DNA of 64,000 bases from Janthinobacterium sp. Marseille. Lineage in GTDB: Bacteria; Pseudomonadota; Gammaproteobacteria; Burkholderiales; Burkholderiaceae_D. The notes below the pieces were generated by a model, which did not search any database, was not told where the DNA came from, and worked only from the letters and a program-made list of their open reading frames with translations. Every line of letters begins with the position of its first letter. Position 1 is the stretch's first letter. The position numbers were made by a program, and so were the translations under genes. The DNA is taken from NCBI RefSeq assembly GCF_000013625.1, contig NC_009659.1, forward strand, positions 248,001 to 312,000. The letters are read 5' to 3'. This document shows positions 1-9,141 of this stretch, one piece after another.

Positions 1-118
1 GTTTGGCACGGATCTGGAGCCTTTGCGTGCGGTGCGCAATTTTGGTTTGAACTTGGTGAACCAGTTGCCTGTCTTAAAAAGACGCCTGATAGGGCACGCA
101 CTGGGCAAGTCCCTGTAA
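1..118 (+). CDS. UbiH/COQ6-family FAD monooxygenase, C-terminal fragment
   Basis: The window opens inside a reading frame (codons from base 2) that encodes 38 residues and stops with TAA at 116-118. The tail, with LRAVRNFGLNLVNQLPVLKR, resembles the C-terminus of the UbiH/UbiF/VisC/COQ6 ubiquinone-biosynthesis hydroxylases, where a conserved R-N-x-G-L segment is followed by a basic helix. The catalytic and FAD-binding parts lie outside the window, so the exact family member cannot be named. The next gene starts 41 bases downstream on the same strand and could be co-transcribed. Confidence 0.6.
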   Translation, partial: FGTDLEPLRAVRNFGLNLVNQLPVLKRRLIGHALGKSL

Positions 119-159
119 GTCGCTGTAACTCCAGCTAAAAAATCTTAAACGGAATCAAT

Positions 160-882
160 ATGAAATTAATCAAGGCTGCCGCTGCAGCATTGCTCGGCCT
201 GGCTTTTGTTTCTGCTTTTGCCGAAACCGCACAGGAAGCTGCTGTGCGCAAGGCAATCGAGCCGCGCCTGGGCGAAGATGCCAAGGTAGTGGGTGTGAGC
301 AAGACCCCTTACTCGGGCCTGTATGAAGTCCAGGTCAATGGCGACATCATCTATACCGATGCGAAAGCGCAGTATTTGTTCGTAGGTCGTATCGTTGATA
401 CCAAGACCTATCAGGATTACACCAAGGCACGCCTGGAAGAAATCAATAAGGTGGCGTTCAGCGACCTGCCACTGGAAGCTGCGATGAAGCAGGTCAAGGG
501 CAATGGCAAGCGCGTCATAGCAGTGTTTGAAGACCCGAACTGCGGCTATTGCAAACGTTTCCGCCAGACCCTTGAAGGTATCAATGACATCACTGTCTAT
601 ACCTTTATGTATAACATCCTGTCGCCGGACTCGATCGCCAAGTCACGCAATGTCTGGTGTTCGGCTGATCGCAACAAGGCATGGGATGACTGGATGCTGA
701 ATGGTAAAGCGCCGGCTCCTGCTTCCGATAAATGTACGACGCCGCATGAAAAGGTGTTGGCGCTGGGGCAAAGAATGGGTGTGACCGGTACGCCGACGAT
801 TATTTTCACTGACGGTTCGCGTATTCCGGGTGCGATTGATGCCAAGGCGCTGGAAGCAAAGCTGGCTTCGATCAAGCAGTAA
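160..882 (+). CDS. dsbC: Periplasmic thiol:disulfide isomerase, DsbC family
   Basis: A 240-residue protein with a signal peptide (residues 1-21, cleavage after SAFA). Residues 22-95 match the DsbC dimerisation domain and the rest is a thioredoxin fold. The redox motif CGYC is at 128-131 and the cis-proline is in TGTPT (Pro212); a second cysteine pair (C167, C192) fits the structural disulfide of DsbC. By family knowledge it shuffles wrong disulfides in the periplasm and is kept reduced by DsbD, which is not in this window. Length and motif agree with DsbC rather than the shorter DsbA. A clear terminator hairpin follows the stop codon. Confidence 0.93.
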   Translation: MKLIKAAAAALLGLAFVSAFAETAQEAAVRKAIEPRLGEDAKVVGVSKTPYSGLYEVQVNGDIIYTDAKAQYLFVGRIVDTKTYQDYTKARLEEINKVAFSDLPLEAAMKQVKGNGKRVIAVFEDPNCGYCKRFRQTLEGINDITVYTFMYNILSPDSIAKSRNVWCSADRNKAWDDWMLNGKAPAPASDKCTTPHEKVLALGQRMGVTGTPTIIFTDGSRIPGAIDAKALEAKLASIKQ

Positions 883-903
883 ACCATCCTGCCTGTTTTT
901 CCG

Positions 904-928
904 ACGGCCACGCTTGCGTGGCCGTTTT
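904..928 (+). terminator. Terminator after dsbC
   Basis: A 10-base inverted repeat (904-913 with 916-925) closes a very tight loop and is followed by four T residues. It lies 22 bases after the dsbC stop. Confidence 0.8.
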
Positions 929-1063
929 CATATGCGCGACATATACGCTAAATAAAATGCAGCTGATAAAAATGCCGGTATCCGCCATGCGGATGGATGC
1001 AGGCTCTGCGCACTACGGCAGATACCGCTAAACTAACGTTCTTACACTTAACGGCGGCACAGC

Positions 1064-2863
1064 ATGAAAAACGCAATCCAATACACCATCGTCCCGAAAG
1101 ATCTTGCAGCGCATTTATTTGCCGTCAGCGTGACAGTGAATCAGCCTGATCCGGCCGGCCAGCGTTTTTCCTTGCCGGCGTGGATCCCCGGCAGCTATAT
1201 GATCCGCGAGTTCGCCAGGAATATCGTGCGCATACGCGCCGAATCGGGCGGTTATGAAGTTGCACTGAACAAGCTGGACAAGCATACCTGGCTGGCCGAT
1301 GTCTGTAGCGGTCCCCTGACCCTGCACTATGAAGTCTATGCATGGGATTTGTCGGTACGCACCGCACATTTGGACCAGACGCACGGCTTCTTCAATGGCA
1401 CCAGCGTATTCCTGCAGGTAGATGGGCAGGAACAGCGTGTGCATGAAGTGGATATCCAGAAGCCGCAAGGCGAAGCGTATGCGAAATGGCGTGTCGCCAC
1501 CGCGATGCGCCAGTTGAAAGCCAAACGTTATGGCTTCGGTTCCTATATCGCATCGAATTACGATGAATTGATTGATCACCCGGTTGAGCTTGGCACCTTC
1601 GCCCTGGCGAGTTTCAAGGCACATGGTGTGCAGCACGATATGGTCTTCACCGGCCGTGTACCGAATCTGGATTTGCCGCGCCTGGGTGCCGATCTGCAAA
1701 AAATATGTGAAGCGCAAATTTCCCTGTTCGAGCCGAAGACACAGCGTGCACCGGTTGATCGCTATGTATTCATGACCATGGTGGTCGGTGATGGTTATGG
1801 CGGCCTTGAACATCGGGCATCGACTGCCCTGATTTGTTCACGTGCCGATTTGCCGGTCAAAGGGCAAAAGGAAATGACGGATGGTTATCGCACCTTCCTC
1901 GGTCTTTGCAGCCACGAATATTTCCACACCTGGAACGTCAAACGCATCAAGCCTGCCGCATTCGCACCTTATGACCTGACGCAGGAAGGCTATACGCCTT
2001 TGCTATGGTTGTTCGAAGGCTTCACCAGTTATTACGATGACCTGATGCTGGTGCGTAGCGGCGTGATTGATGAAGCGGCTTATCTTAAGCAGGTGGCGAA
2101 AACGATCAACAACGTATTGCGTGGCAGCGGACGTCACAAGCAAAGTGTGGCGGAATCCAGCTTTGATGCATGGGTTAAATATTATCGCCAGGATGAAAAT
2201 GCGACGAATGCCATCGTCAGTTATTACACCAAAGGCTCGTTGGTCGGCCTGGCGCTCGACCTCACCATACGCGAGCAAACCAGGGGTAAGAAATCGCTGG
2301 ACGATGTGATGCAAGCCTTGTGGCAGCAATACGGGCGTGACTTCTATCAGGATGGCAAAGCCGGGCGTGGCGTGACCGAAGCGGAAGTTGATGCACTGTT
2401 TGATAGCGTTACCGGCCTCAAGCTGAAACGGGTACTGGATCGCTGGGTACGCGGTACCGAAGATATCCCGCTGGCTAAATTGCTCGCACCTTTCGGCGTC
2501 GACTTTAGTGATGCACGCAAGAATGCGAAACCGGGTTTGGGCTTGCGTACGGTGCGTGATGGCAATGACTGCAAGGTGGCCAGTGTGTATGAAGGTGGTG
2601 CTGCGCACAAGGCCGGCCTGTCTGCCGGTGACGTACTGGTGGCAATCGACGGTTTACGCGTGTCAGCGACCAATCTGGATAGCTTGCTGGGTCGTTATCG
2701 GGTCGGGCAAACGATAGGCGTGCATGCCTTCCGGCGCGATGAATTGATGATCTTTAATGCAGTATTGGCACCATCGGATGTGCCAGCCGTTACGCTGACG
2801 AGTGCGGACAAGCCGGTAGCGGCTTTGCGTTTGCGTCAAGCGTGGCTGAATTTGCAGGATTAA
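1064..2863 (+). CDS. M61 family peptidase with PDZ domain (glycyl aminopeptidase-like)
   Basis: A 599-residue protein of the M61 peptidase family. The zinc motif HEYFH is at 284-288, with the third ligand likely Glu318 in WLFEGFTSYY. GGLEH at 246-250 is the conserved pre-catalytic GxxEH element. The N-terminal half is the M61 beta-rich domain. A PDZ domain covers roughly 490-580 (GLGLRTV, then AGLSAGDVLVAIDG). Known members cleave N-terminal glycine or alanine; the substrate here is unknown. There is no obvious signal peptide, so a cytoplasmic location is likely. It is convergent with trpC. Confidence 0.9.
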   Translation: MKNAIQYTIVPKDLAAHLFAVSVTVNQPDPAGQRFSLPAWIPGSYMIREFARNIVRIRAESGGYEVALNKLDKHTWLADVCSGPLTLHYEVYAWDLSVRTAHLDQTHGFFNGTSVFLQVDGQEQRVHEVDIQKPQGEAYAKWRVATAMRQLKAKRYGFGSYIASNYDELIDHPVELGTFALASFKAHGVQHDMVFTGRVPNLDLPRLGADLQKICEAQISLFEPKTQRAPVDRYVFMTMVVGDGYGGLEHRASTALICSRADLPVKGQKEMTDGYRTFLGLCSHEYFHTWNVKRIKPAAFAPYDLTQEGYTPLLWLFEGFTSYYDDLMLVRSGVIDEAAYLKQVAKTINNVLRGSGRHKQSVAESSFDAWVKYYRQDENATNAIVSYYTKGSLVGLALDLTIREQTRGKKSLDDVMQALWQQYGRDFYQDGKAGRGVTEAEVDALFDSVTGLKLKRVLDRWVRGTEDIPLAKLLAPFGVDFSDARKNAKPGLGLRTVRDGNDCKVASVYEGGAAHKAGLSAGDVLVAIDGLRVSATNLDSLLGRYRVGQTIGVHAFRRDELMIFNAVLAPSDVPAVTLTSADKPVAALRLRQAWLNLQD

Positions 2864-2873
2864 AGCAGGGAAG

Positions 2874-2898
2874 CAGGTGCGCGGCCGGTGCGCACCTG
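2874..2898. terminator. Hairpin between convergent M61 peptidase gene and trpC
   Basis: A perfect 9-base-pair stem (2874-2882 with 2890-2898) with a 7-base loop fills the 48-base gap between two convergent genes. No long T-run follows on either strand, so it may stop transcription weakly or protect mRNA 3' ends. Confidence 0.45.
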
Positions 2899-2911
2899 AA
2901 TGAGGGGTCTG

Positions 2912-3712
2912 TTAGTTAAACAGGCGACCCAGTTCGACGCCCGGATCCGGCGCACGCATAAAGGCTTCGCCGACCAGGAAGGCGTGAACATCAGCATCAC
3001 GCATTTTCTTCACATCATCAGGCGTAACAATCGCCGATTCGGTGATGACCAGTTTGTCCGGCGAAATGCGCGGCAGCAAATCCAGCGTGGTTTGCAGCGA
3101 AGTCTCGAAGGTGCGCAGATTGCGGTTGTTGACACCGAGCAGGCTGGTTTTTAGTTTCAATGCAGCCGTCAATTCTTCCGCATTGTGTACTTCCACCAAA
3201 ACATTCATACCCAATTCATGCGCGCAGGCTTCGAGCTCTGCCATCAAGCCATGGTCCAGTGCCGCGACGATCAGCAAGATGCAATCGGCACCCCAGGAGC
3301 GTGCTTCATACAATTGATACGGGTCGATCATGAAATCCTTGCGCAATGCGGGCAAGGCGCAGGCGGTACGCGCCTGCTTCAGGTATTCCGGCGCACCCTG
3401 GAAAAACTGTACGTCGGTCAGCACCGATAAACAGGCCGCGCCATTCTTTTCATAGCTGACAGCGATATCGGCCGGATGGAAGTCGGGGCGAATCACGCCT
3501 TTGGATGGCGAAGCCTTTTTGATTTCGGCGATGATGCCGGCCTGTCCTGCGGCAATCTTTGCGCGCAGGCTGGCTTCGAAGCCGCGAATAGCTGCACGCG
3601 CTTCTTTATTGCCTTCCACTTCGTCACGCAGGCTGGCCAGGCTGCGATATTTTTTCGCAGCAGCGACTTCATCAGCTTTGACGTCGAGGATTTTATTGAG
3701 GATATCGGACAT
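2912..3712 (-). CDS. trpC: Indole-3-glycerol phosphate synthase
   Basis: A 266-residue single-domain TrpC. It closes the ring of carboxyphenylaminodeoxyribulose phosphate to indole-3-glycerol phosphate in tryptophan synthesis. The beta/alpha-barrel motifs are clear: [11 protein letters not shown] at 62-72, RKDFMID, GVNNRNL and ESAI near the C-terminus. It is not fused to TrpF, unlike the enterobacterial enzyme. It is the last gene of the trpE-G-D-C run, 32 bases after trpD. trpF, trpB and trpA are not in this window. Confidence 0.97.
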   Translation of the reverse strand: MSDILNKILDVKADEVAAAKKYRSLASLRDEVEGNKEARAAIRGFEASLRAKIAAGQAGIIAEIKKASPSKGVIRPDFHPADIAVSYEKNGAACLSVLTDVQFFQGAPEYLKQARTACALPALRKDFMIDPYQLYEARSWGADCILLIVAALDHGLMAELEACAHELGMNVLVEVHNAEELTAALKLKTSLLGVNNRNLRTFETSLQTTLDLLPRISPDKLVITESAIVTPDDVKKMRDADVHAFLVGEAFMRAPDPGVELGRLFN

Positions 3713-3744
3713 GATGTATTGCTACCTTAAATGGCAGGTGCGGC

Positions 3745-4779
3745 TCAGGCTTTGCCGAGCGCTTGCGTAACCTGCACGAATTGTTCGAGCTTGGCGCGTG
3801 CCGCACCCGATGCAATGGCTGCGCGCGCTTTTGCCAGGCCATCGGCGATGGAGCTGGCGACGCCGGCTGCATACAGGGCGGTACCTGCATTCAGTGCCAC
3901 GATATCGCGCGCCGGGCTGTCGACATTATCCAGTGCTTCAAATATCTTGGCTTTCGATTCCACCGAATTCGCGACCTTCAGGTTGCGGCTGGCGATCATT
4001 TGCAGGCCGAAGTCTTCCGGATGGATTTCATATTCGCGGATTTCGCCATTCACCAGTTCACCCACCATGGTGGCTGCACCCAGCGACACTTCATCCATAT
4101 TGTCACGGCCCCAGACCACGATCGCATGTTGCGCACCGAGGCGTTGCAGGACACGTACCTGGATACCGACCAGGTCCGGATGGAACACACCCATCAGGAT
4201 ATTCGGCGCACCCGCAGGATTGGTCAGCGGTCCGAGGATATTGAAGATGGTTCGTACGCCGAGTTCCTTGCGTACCGGTGCCGCATGTTTCATCGCAGCA
4301 TGGTGATTAGGTGCAAACATGAAGCCGATTCCGGTCTGTGCGATCGATTCGGCCACCAGTTCCGGCTTCAGGTTGATATTTGCCCCCAGCGATTCCAGCA
4401 CGTCGGCACTGCCTGACGATGAGGAGACGCTGCGACCGCCATGCTTGGCGATGCGTGCACCGGCCGAAGCCGCAACAAACATCGATGCGGTGGAGATATT
4501 GAAGGTGTTGGCGCCATCGCCACCGGTGCCGACGATGTCGAGCAGATTGGTGGTATCGGTCAGCGGTACTTTGGTGGAGAATTCGCGCATGACTTGTGCG
4601 GCTGCCGCGATCTCGCCTATGCTTTCCTTCTTCACGCGCAGGCCCATCGTCAATGCCGCGATCATGACCGGCGACATTTCACCGCTCATGATCTTGCGGA
4701 ACAAATGCAGCATCTCATCGTGGAAAATTTCACGATGATCGATACAGCGCAATAAAGCTTCTTGTTCGGTGATCGGCAT
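3745..4779 (-). CDS. trpD: Anthranilate phosphoribosyltransferase
   Basis: TrpD joins anthranilate to phosphoribosyl pyrophosphate, the second step of tryptophan synthesis. The PRPP-binding motif [24 protein letters not shown] and the NxLGPLxNP segment are all present. The start chosen is the ATG giving [10 protein letters not shown] (344 residues), because family members begin this way. An in-frame ATG 14 codons upstream, at 4821, lies 1 base from the trpG stop and would give 358 residues; neither start has a strong ribosome-binding site. No glutamine-amidotransferase domain is fused, since trpG is separate here. Confidence 0.95.
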   Translation of the reverse strand: MPITEQEALLRCIDHREIFHDEMLHLFRKIMSGEMSPVMIAALTMGLRVKKESIGEIAAAAQVMREFSTKVPLTDTTNLLDIVGTGGDGANTFNISTASMFVAASAGARIAKHGGRSVSSSSGSADVLESLGANINLKPELVAESIAQTGIGFMFAPNHHAAMKHAAPVRKELGVRTIFNILGPLTNPAGAPNILMGVFHPDLVGIQVRVLQRLGAQHAIVVWGRDNMDEVSLGAATMVGELVNGEIREYEIHPEDFGLQMIASRNLKVANSVESKAKIFEALDNVDSPARDIVALNAGTALYAAGVASSIADGLAKARAAIASGAARAKLEQFVQVTQALGKA

Positions 4780-4822
4780 GACGATGCTTTCTGTATTCAA
4801 ATGACTCGCTGCAATATCCATC

Positions 4823-5386
4823 TCAGCGTACGAGGAAGTTTTTCAGCAGCGCATGTCCGTGTTCGGACAGGATAGACTCAGGGTGGAATTGTACGCCCTG
4901 GATATCGAAGTCCTTGTGGCGTACGCCCATGATCTCGCCATCGTCGGTCCACGCGGTAACTTCCAGGCAATCCGGCAAGGATGCACGCTCGATTGCCAGT
5001 GAGTGGTAGCGAATCACTGTGTATGGCGACGGCAAATCCTTGAACACGCCGACGCCGGTATGTGTGATCTGCGAAGTCTTGCCATGCATGACTTGCTGCG
5101 CACGTACCACCTTGCCGCCGAATGCCGCGCCGATAGCCTGATGACCCAGGCAGACGCCGAGGATAGGCAACTTGCCGGCAAATTGCTGCAGGATAGGTAC
5201 CGACACGCCGGCTTCATGCGGCGTGCAAGGACCAGGCGAAATGCAGATGCGTTCAGGATTCAGCGCAGCGATTTGTTCCAGTGTGATCTCGTCATTACGC
5301 ACGGTGTGCACGTCTTCGCCCAATTCGCCGAAGTATTGCACCAGGTTGTAGGTGAACGAGTCGTAGTTATCGATCATCAGTAACAT
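4823..5386 (-). CDS. trpG: Anthranilate synthase glutamine amidotransferase component
   Basis: A 187-residue class I glutamine amidotransferase that supplies ammonia to TrpE. The catalytic triad is visible: Cys79 in LGVCLGHQ, and His168 and Glu170 in FHPES. Such subunits also serve as PabA in many bacteria, so a shared role in folate synthesis is possible. Its ATG directly abuts the trpE stop codon with no spacer, which suggests translational coupling and equal expression of the two anthranilate synthase subunits. Confidence 0.96.
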   Translation of the reverse strand: MLLMIDNYDSFTYNLVQYFGELGEDVHTVRNDEITLEQIAALNPERICISPGPCTPHEAGVSVPILQQFAGKLPILGVCLGHQAIGAAFGGKVVRAQQVMHGKTSQITHTGVGVFKDLPSPYTVIRYHSLAIERASLPDCLEVTAWTDDGEIMGVRHKDFDIQGVQFHPESILSEHGHALLKNFLVR

Positions 5387-6883
5387 TTAAATCTCCCCGT
5401 CCAAACCGTCTTGTACCTGTTCCGCTGCACGCAATACCGCGCGTGCCTTGTTCTCGGTTTCCTGCCATTCCATCTCGGGCACTGAATCGGCGACAATGCC
5501 GGCGGCGGCCTGTACATATAGCATGCCATCCTTGATGACGCCGGTACGGATCGCAATCGCCAGGTCCATCTCGCCACCGAAGGAGAGGTAACCGCAAGCG
5601 CCGCCATATATGCCGCGCTTGGTTGGTTCCAGTTCGTCGATGATTTCCATCGCGCGCACTTTCGGCGCACCCGACAAGGTACCGGCCGGGAACGTCGCTT
5701 TCAGCACATCCAGATTCGACAAGCCTGATTTCAGCGTGCCTTCGACATTGGAAACGATGTGTTGTACGTGTGAATATTTCTCGATCACGAGTTTGTCGGT
5801 GACTTGCACGCTACCGGTTTCCGCGATGCGGCCGATGTCATTGCGTGCGAGGTCGATCAGCATCACGTGTTCCGCGATTTCCTTCGGATCGGCCAGCAAT
5901 TCTTTTGCCAGTACCGCATCCTTTTCCGGTGTCGCGCCGCGTGGGCGGGTACCGGCCAGCGGGCGTATCGTGATTTTCTTTTTGTCTTCTGAAACTGTCT
6001 CGTTGCGGACCAGGATTTCCGGCGACGAACCGACGATTTGCATATCGCCGAAATTGTAGAAGTACATATACGGCGATGGATTCAGCGAGCGCAACGCGCG
6101 GTACAGCGTGAGCGGAGAATCGACATATTGCTTCTTGATGCGCTGGCCGATTTGCACCTGCATCAGGTCGCCCGCCATCACGTACTCCTTGGCTTTGGCA
6201 ACCGCGGCCAGATACGATTCCTTATCGAACTCACGTATCGTTTCGGTACGTACCGACGCTGTAGTGATCGGCAACTCGACGGCGCGATGCAACATGGCGC
6301 GCAAGTCTTTCAGGCGTTGACGGCCTTTGCTGAAGGCTTCCGGCTGGGTCGGGTCGGCGTAGACGATCAGGTACAGCTTGCCGGACAGGTTGTCGATGAC
6401 AGCCAGCTCTTCGGTCAGCAATAACTGGATTTCCGGCAGGCCGAGGTCATCTTTCGGTGTCGTGTGCGCGAGGCGCTTTTCAACGTGGCGTACCGTGTCG
6501 TAACCGAAGTAACCGGCGAGGCCACCGCAAAAGCGCGGCATGCCAGGCAGGATAGCTACCTTGTAACGAGCCTGGAATTCCGCGATGAAATCGAGCGGAT
6601 TGCCTTCTTTGGTTTCGATTACGGTGCCGTTCTTGACGACTTCTATGCGTGTGCCGAAGCTGCGCATCAGGGTATTGGCGGGCAGGCCGATAAAGGAATA
6701 ACGACCGAAACGCTCACCGCCGACGACAGATTCCAGCAGGAAGGAATTCTTCCCGCCATTCTGGGTTTGTGCCAGTTTCAGGTAGAGCGTAAGCGGTGTT
6801 TCCAGATCGGCAAAAGCTTCAGCGATCAGTGGAATACGGTTATAGCCTTGCGCGGCCAACGATTTGAATTCGAGTTCAGTCAT
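5387..6883 (-). CDS. trpE: Anthranilate synthase component I
   Basis: A 498-residue TrpE that converts chorismate plus ammonia to anthranilate, the committed step of tryptophan synthesis. The feedback-inhibition region with LLES (in [17 protein letters not shown], about residues 48-64) is intact, so tryptophan inhibition is expected. The chorismate-binding domain shows [23 protein letters not shown] and [11 protein letters not shown]. It is first of the four-gene trpEGDC block. Directly upstream on the same strand are a Trp-rich leader peptide and a terminator-like hairpin, pointing to control by attenuation. Confidence 0.97.
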   Translation of the reverse strand: MTELEFKSLAAQGYNRIPLIAEAFADLETPLTLYLKLAQTQNGGKNSFLLESVVGGERFGRYSFIGLPANTLMRSFGTRIEVVKNGTVIETKEGNPLDFIAEFQARYKVAILPGMPRFCGGLAGYFGYDTVRHVEKRLAHTTPKDDLGLPEIQLLLTEELAVIDNLSGKLYLIVYADPTQPEAFSKGRQRLKDLRAMLHRAVELPITTASVRTETIREFDKESYLAAVAKAKEYVMAGDLMQVQIGQRIKKQYVDSPLTLYRALRSLNPSPYMYFYNFGDMQIVGSSPEILVRNETVSEDKKKITIRPLAGTRPRGATPEKDAVLAKELLADPKEIAEHVMLIDLARNDIGRIAETGSVQVTDKLVIEKYSHVQHIVSNVEGTLKSGLSNLDVLKATFPAGTLSGAPKVRAMEIIDELEPTKRGIYGGACGYLSFGGEMDLAIAIRTGVIKDGMLYVQAAAGIVADSVPEMEWQETENKARAVLRAAEQVQDGLDGEI

Positions 6884-6927
6884 GTTTCTCTCCGGACCGC
6901 TATTGTAGTCGAGCGGCGTGGTAGTTC

Positions 6928-6968
6928 AAAAAACGTTGCTGATCGCGCAATGGGCGCAGGCGATCAGC
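6928..6968 (-). terminator. trp attenuator hairpin before trpE
   Basis: On the minus strand a perfect 9-base-pair stem (6960-6968 with 6938-6946, GCTGATCGC and its complement) with a 13-base loop is followed by AACG and six T residues (6933-6928). It lies 12 bases after the trpL stop and 44 bases before the trpE start. A GGCGA at 7006-7002, within the Trp-codon run of trpL, can pair with TCGCC in the upstream arm, a possible competing antiterminator. The pairing partner is inferred by eye, not by folding software. It could also partly terminate transcripts coming from gph. Confidence 0.8.
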
Positions 6969-6980
6969 GGCAATTGGTGT

Positions 6981-7061
6981 TTAAGACCAGATTTGCCAGC
7001 GTCGCCATAGCCAGGCCTCATGGGCGCCTGGTGATGCGAGTCGTTTTTTGTTGAGAAACAT
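6981..7061 (-). CDS. trpL: trp operon leader peptide
   Basis: A 26-codon reading frame starts with ATG at 7061 and stops with TAA at 6983-6981. Its C-terminal half contains four tryptophans in nine residues (W17, W19, W22, W25 in HEAWLWRRWQIWS). Trp is otherwise rare, and the peptide lies directly before a terminator-like hairpin and trpE, as expected of an attenuation leader. It starts 5 bases after the gph stop codon. No strong ribosome-binding site is seen, so translation may be coupled to the end of gph. A possible minus-strand -10 (TATAGT, 7112-7107) inside gph could give a short leader transcript, but no good -35 goes with it. Confidence 0.85.
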   Translation of the reverse strand: MFLNKKRLASPGAHEAWLWRRWQIWS

Positions 7062-7066
7062 GATGT

Positions 7067-7762
7067 TTATGATGAAATTAGATGAGCTGCTTCCAGCAGC
7101 GAAGAAACTATACCATCCGAATCGACGTCTTGTATAGCCTGCCCGTGGTTGTAGCCATACGGTACCGCGAGTACCTTGCAACCCGCAGCCCGTGCGGCCT
7201 GCGAGTCGTTGATCGAATCGCCGATGGCGACGATTTGCGCTGGTGCCAGCTCAAAATCGGCGCAGACCTGCAGCAATTGCATGGGGTCCGGCTTCTTTTT
7301 CGCAAAGGAGTCGCCGCCGTAAATGATTTCAAAGTAATCGTGCAGGCCGGTCTTTTTCAACAGTGGCAGCGTGAAGGCGATGGGCTTATTGGTGACGCAG
7401 GCCAGGCGCAAACCTTTGGCCTGCATTTCCTGCAAACCTTCATGCACACCGGGGTAAGCGGTGGCGAATTCGCCATTCACATCGAAATAATGCTGCTCGA
7501 ACAGGGCCATGGCTTCCGCGAAACGCTGTTCGACCTCACTATCGGAGAAATCGACGCCTATGGTCTTGCGCACCAGGTTCTCTGCACCCTTGCCGACAAA
7601 GCTGATCGCTGTATCGAGGTCCAAAGGTGCCAGGCCCAGGCCTGCGCGCATGCGATTGATGGCAATGTGCAAGTCCTGCGCGGTATGCAGCATGGTGCCG
7701 TCGAGATCGATAATGACACCGCGTATGCCATGCAACATCTTGTTTTCAGCCACAGTGCTCAA
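7067..7762 (-). CDS. gph: Phosphoglycolate phosphatase, HAD family
   Basis: A HAD-superfamily phosphatase with motif I DLDGTMLHT, a Ser/Thr motif II region (ACVTNKP), a lysine in FAKKKPDP and motif IV AIGDSINDSQAA. It removes 2-phosphoglycolate by hydrolysis to glycolate. The position between rpe and trpE is a conserved betaproteobacterial arrangement. The start is uncertain: the TTG at 7762 lies 2 bases from the rpe stop (231 residues), while GTG at 7753 and ATG at 7738 are also in frame before the HAD core. Confidence 0.9.
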   Translation of the reverse strand: MSTVAENKMLHGIRGVIIDLDGTMLHTAQDLHIAINRMRAGLGLAPLDLDTAISFVGKGAENLVRKTIGVDFSDSEVEQRFAEAMALFEQHYFDVNGEFATAYPGVHEGLQEMQAKGLRLACVTNKPIAFTLPLLKKTGLHDYFEIIYGGDSFAKKKPDPMQLLQVCADFELAPAQIVAIGDSINDSQAARAAGCKVLAVPYGYNHGQAIQDVDSDGIVSSLLEAAHLISS

Positions 7763-7764
7763 GC

Positions 7765-8430
7765 TCAGACTTTCGCCAGTTCGCTGCGCATCGCATCGAT
7801 CACTGCCTTGTAGTCCGGTTTGCCGAAAATCGCGGAACCGGCGACAAAGGTGTCGGCACCGGCGCGTGCAGCCGCTTCGATATTGTCGATTTTGATGCCG
7901 CCATCGACTTCCAGCATGATGTCGCGGCCGGATTCATCGATCATTTTGCGTACTGCAGCGATCTTCTTCAGCGTATGCGGAATGAAGGATTGACCGCCAA
8001 AGCCCGGATTGACCGACATCATCAGGATGATGTCGAGCTTGTCCATCACGTGTTCCAGGTGGTTCAAAGGCGTGGCCGGATTGAAAACCAGGCCGGCTTT
8101 GCAGCCGTTGTCGCGTATCAGTTGCAGCGTACGATCGATGTGCTCGGACGCTTCCGGGTGGAAGGTGATGATATTGGCACCAGCCTTGGCAAAGTCAGGA
8201 ATGATGCGGTCTACCGGCTTGACCATCAGGTGCACATCGATAGGCACTTGCACATGCGGGCGTATCGCTTCACAGACCAGGGGCCCGATTGTCAAATTAG
8301 GAACATAATGGTTGTCCATCACGTCGAAATGGATGATATCGGCGCCGGCCGCGACGACGTTACATACTTCTTCGCCAAGGCGGGCGAAGTCGGCGGATAG
8401 GATGCTGGGGGCGATGCGGTAGTTTGGCAT
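7765..8430 (-). CDS. rpe: Ribulose-phosphate 3-epimerase
   Basis: A 221-residue TIM-barrel epimerase interconverting ribulose-5-phosphate and xylulose-5-phosphate in the pentose phosphate pathway. Diagnostic segments are [16 protein letters not shown] at the N-terminus, [34 protein letters not shown] and EVDGGI, carrying the metal-binding His and Asp residues. It is the first gene of the minus-strand run rpe-gph-trpL-trpE-trpG-trpD-trpC and is divergent from apaG. Confidence 0.97.
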   Translation of the reverse strand: MPNYRIAPSILSADFARLGEEVCNVVAAGADIIHFDVMDNHYVPNLTIGPLVCEAIRPHVQVPIDVHLMVKPVDRIIPDFAKAGANIITFHPEASEHIDRTLQLIRDNGCKAGLVFNPATPLNHLEHVMDKLDIILMMSVNPGFGGQSFIPHTLKKIAAVRKMIDESGRDIMLEVDGGIKIDNIEAAARAGADTFVAGSAIFGKPDYKAVIDAMRSELAKV

Positions 8431-8603
8431 GGTCGTGACTTTGCTAAAGAAGCCGCTATTTTACCCGCGACTCCACCGTACTGCCTTGCATGGTGCGGGA
8501 ATTTCGTGTGCAATGGCTTGTTGCCCTATATATATGAACATGGGCAGCGCCGGAACGACCTATATAAGAGAAGCAGGGGAACTTGCAGCGCAAAAGGAAT
8601 CAA

Positions 8604-8978
8604 ATGGCATCTTATGAATTTACCGTGACTATCAATACGCAATACCTGGAGGAACAGTCCGATCCGGCCCGTTCCAACTATGTATTTGCCTATGCAGTGA
8701 CGATCAAGAATACGGGGCAGGTCGCGGCGCAGCTGATTTCGCGCCATTGGCTGATTACAGATGCCAACAACCATGTGCAGGAAGTACGCGGCCTTGGTGT
8801 GGTGGGGAATCAGCCTTTATTGCAGCCGGGTGAGCAGTACGAATACACCAGCGGTATGTCGATGGCGACGCCGCAGGGTTCCATGACCGGGGAATACTTC
8901 TGCGTTGCCGAGGATGGCGAACAGTTTGAGGTGAAGATTCCCGAGTTTGTCTTGTCCCTGCCGCGTACCCTGCATTAA
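8604..8978 (+). CDS. apaG: ApaG family protein
   Basis: A 124-residue single-domain ApaG (DUF525), an immunoglobulin-like beta sandwich. The family signature is clear: SRHWLITDANNHVQEVRGLGVVGNQPLL, then PGEQYEYTSG and GSMTGEY. The start is the ATG at 8604, 4 bases after an AAAGGAATC ribosome-binding site; an in-frame ATG 7 codons upstream lacks one. ApaG is linked by phenotype to cobalt and magnesium resistance in enterobacteria, but its biochemical role is not settled. It is transcribed divergently from rpe. Confidence 0.95.
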   Translation: MASYEFTVTINTQYLEEQSDPARSNYVFAYAVTIKNTGQVAAQLISRHWLITDANNHVQEVRGLGVVGNQPLLQPGEQYEYTSGMSMATPQGSMTGEYFCVAEDGEQFEVKIPEFVLSLPRTLH

Positions 8979-9127
8979 TCCTGCGACTTGTTCTGGCCGT
9001 CTTCCTGCGGCGGTAAAGACTTTTGTGCTGGTGGCTGTGTTGGCTTTCTGCCGGAAAACATGGTCCACCACACTATAAAGAACAGTAAAAACAGCGCGAT
9101 TCCCGCTTCAACCAATAATAGCCACAT
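8975..9127 (-). CDS. Small single-pass membrane protein (50 residues)
   Basis: A short minus-strand frame fills the gap between apaG and mltA. It begins MWLLLVEAGIALFLLFFIVW, a strong hydrophobic helix over about residues 1-22, and continues with a polar, proline- and glutamine-rich tail ending NKSQD. The stop codon overlaps the apaG stop by 2 bases, and the ATG is 14 bases from the divergent mltA ATG. Support is the tight fit to the gap and the clear membrane segment followed by a hydrophilic tail. I recognise no family. An accidental frame is possible but unlikely. Confidence 0.65.
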   Translation of the reverse strand: MWLLLVEAGIALFLLFFIVWWTMFSGRKPTQPPAQKSLPPQEDGQNKSQD

Positions 9128-9141
9128 TGCTCATTACCCCT

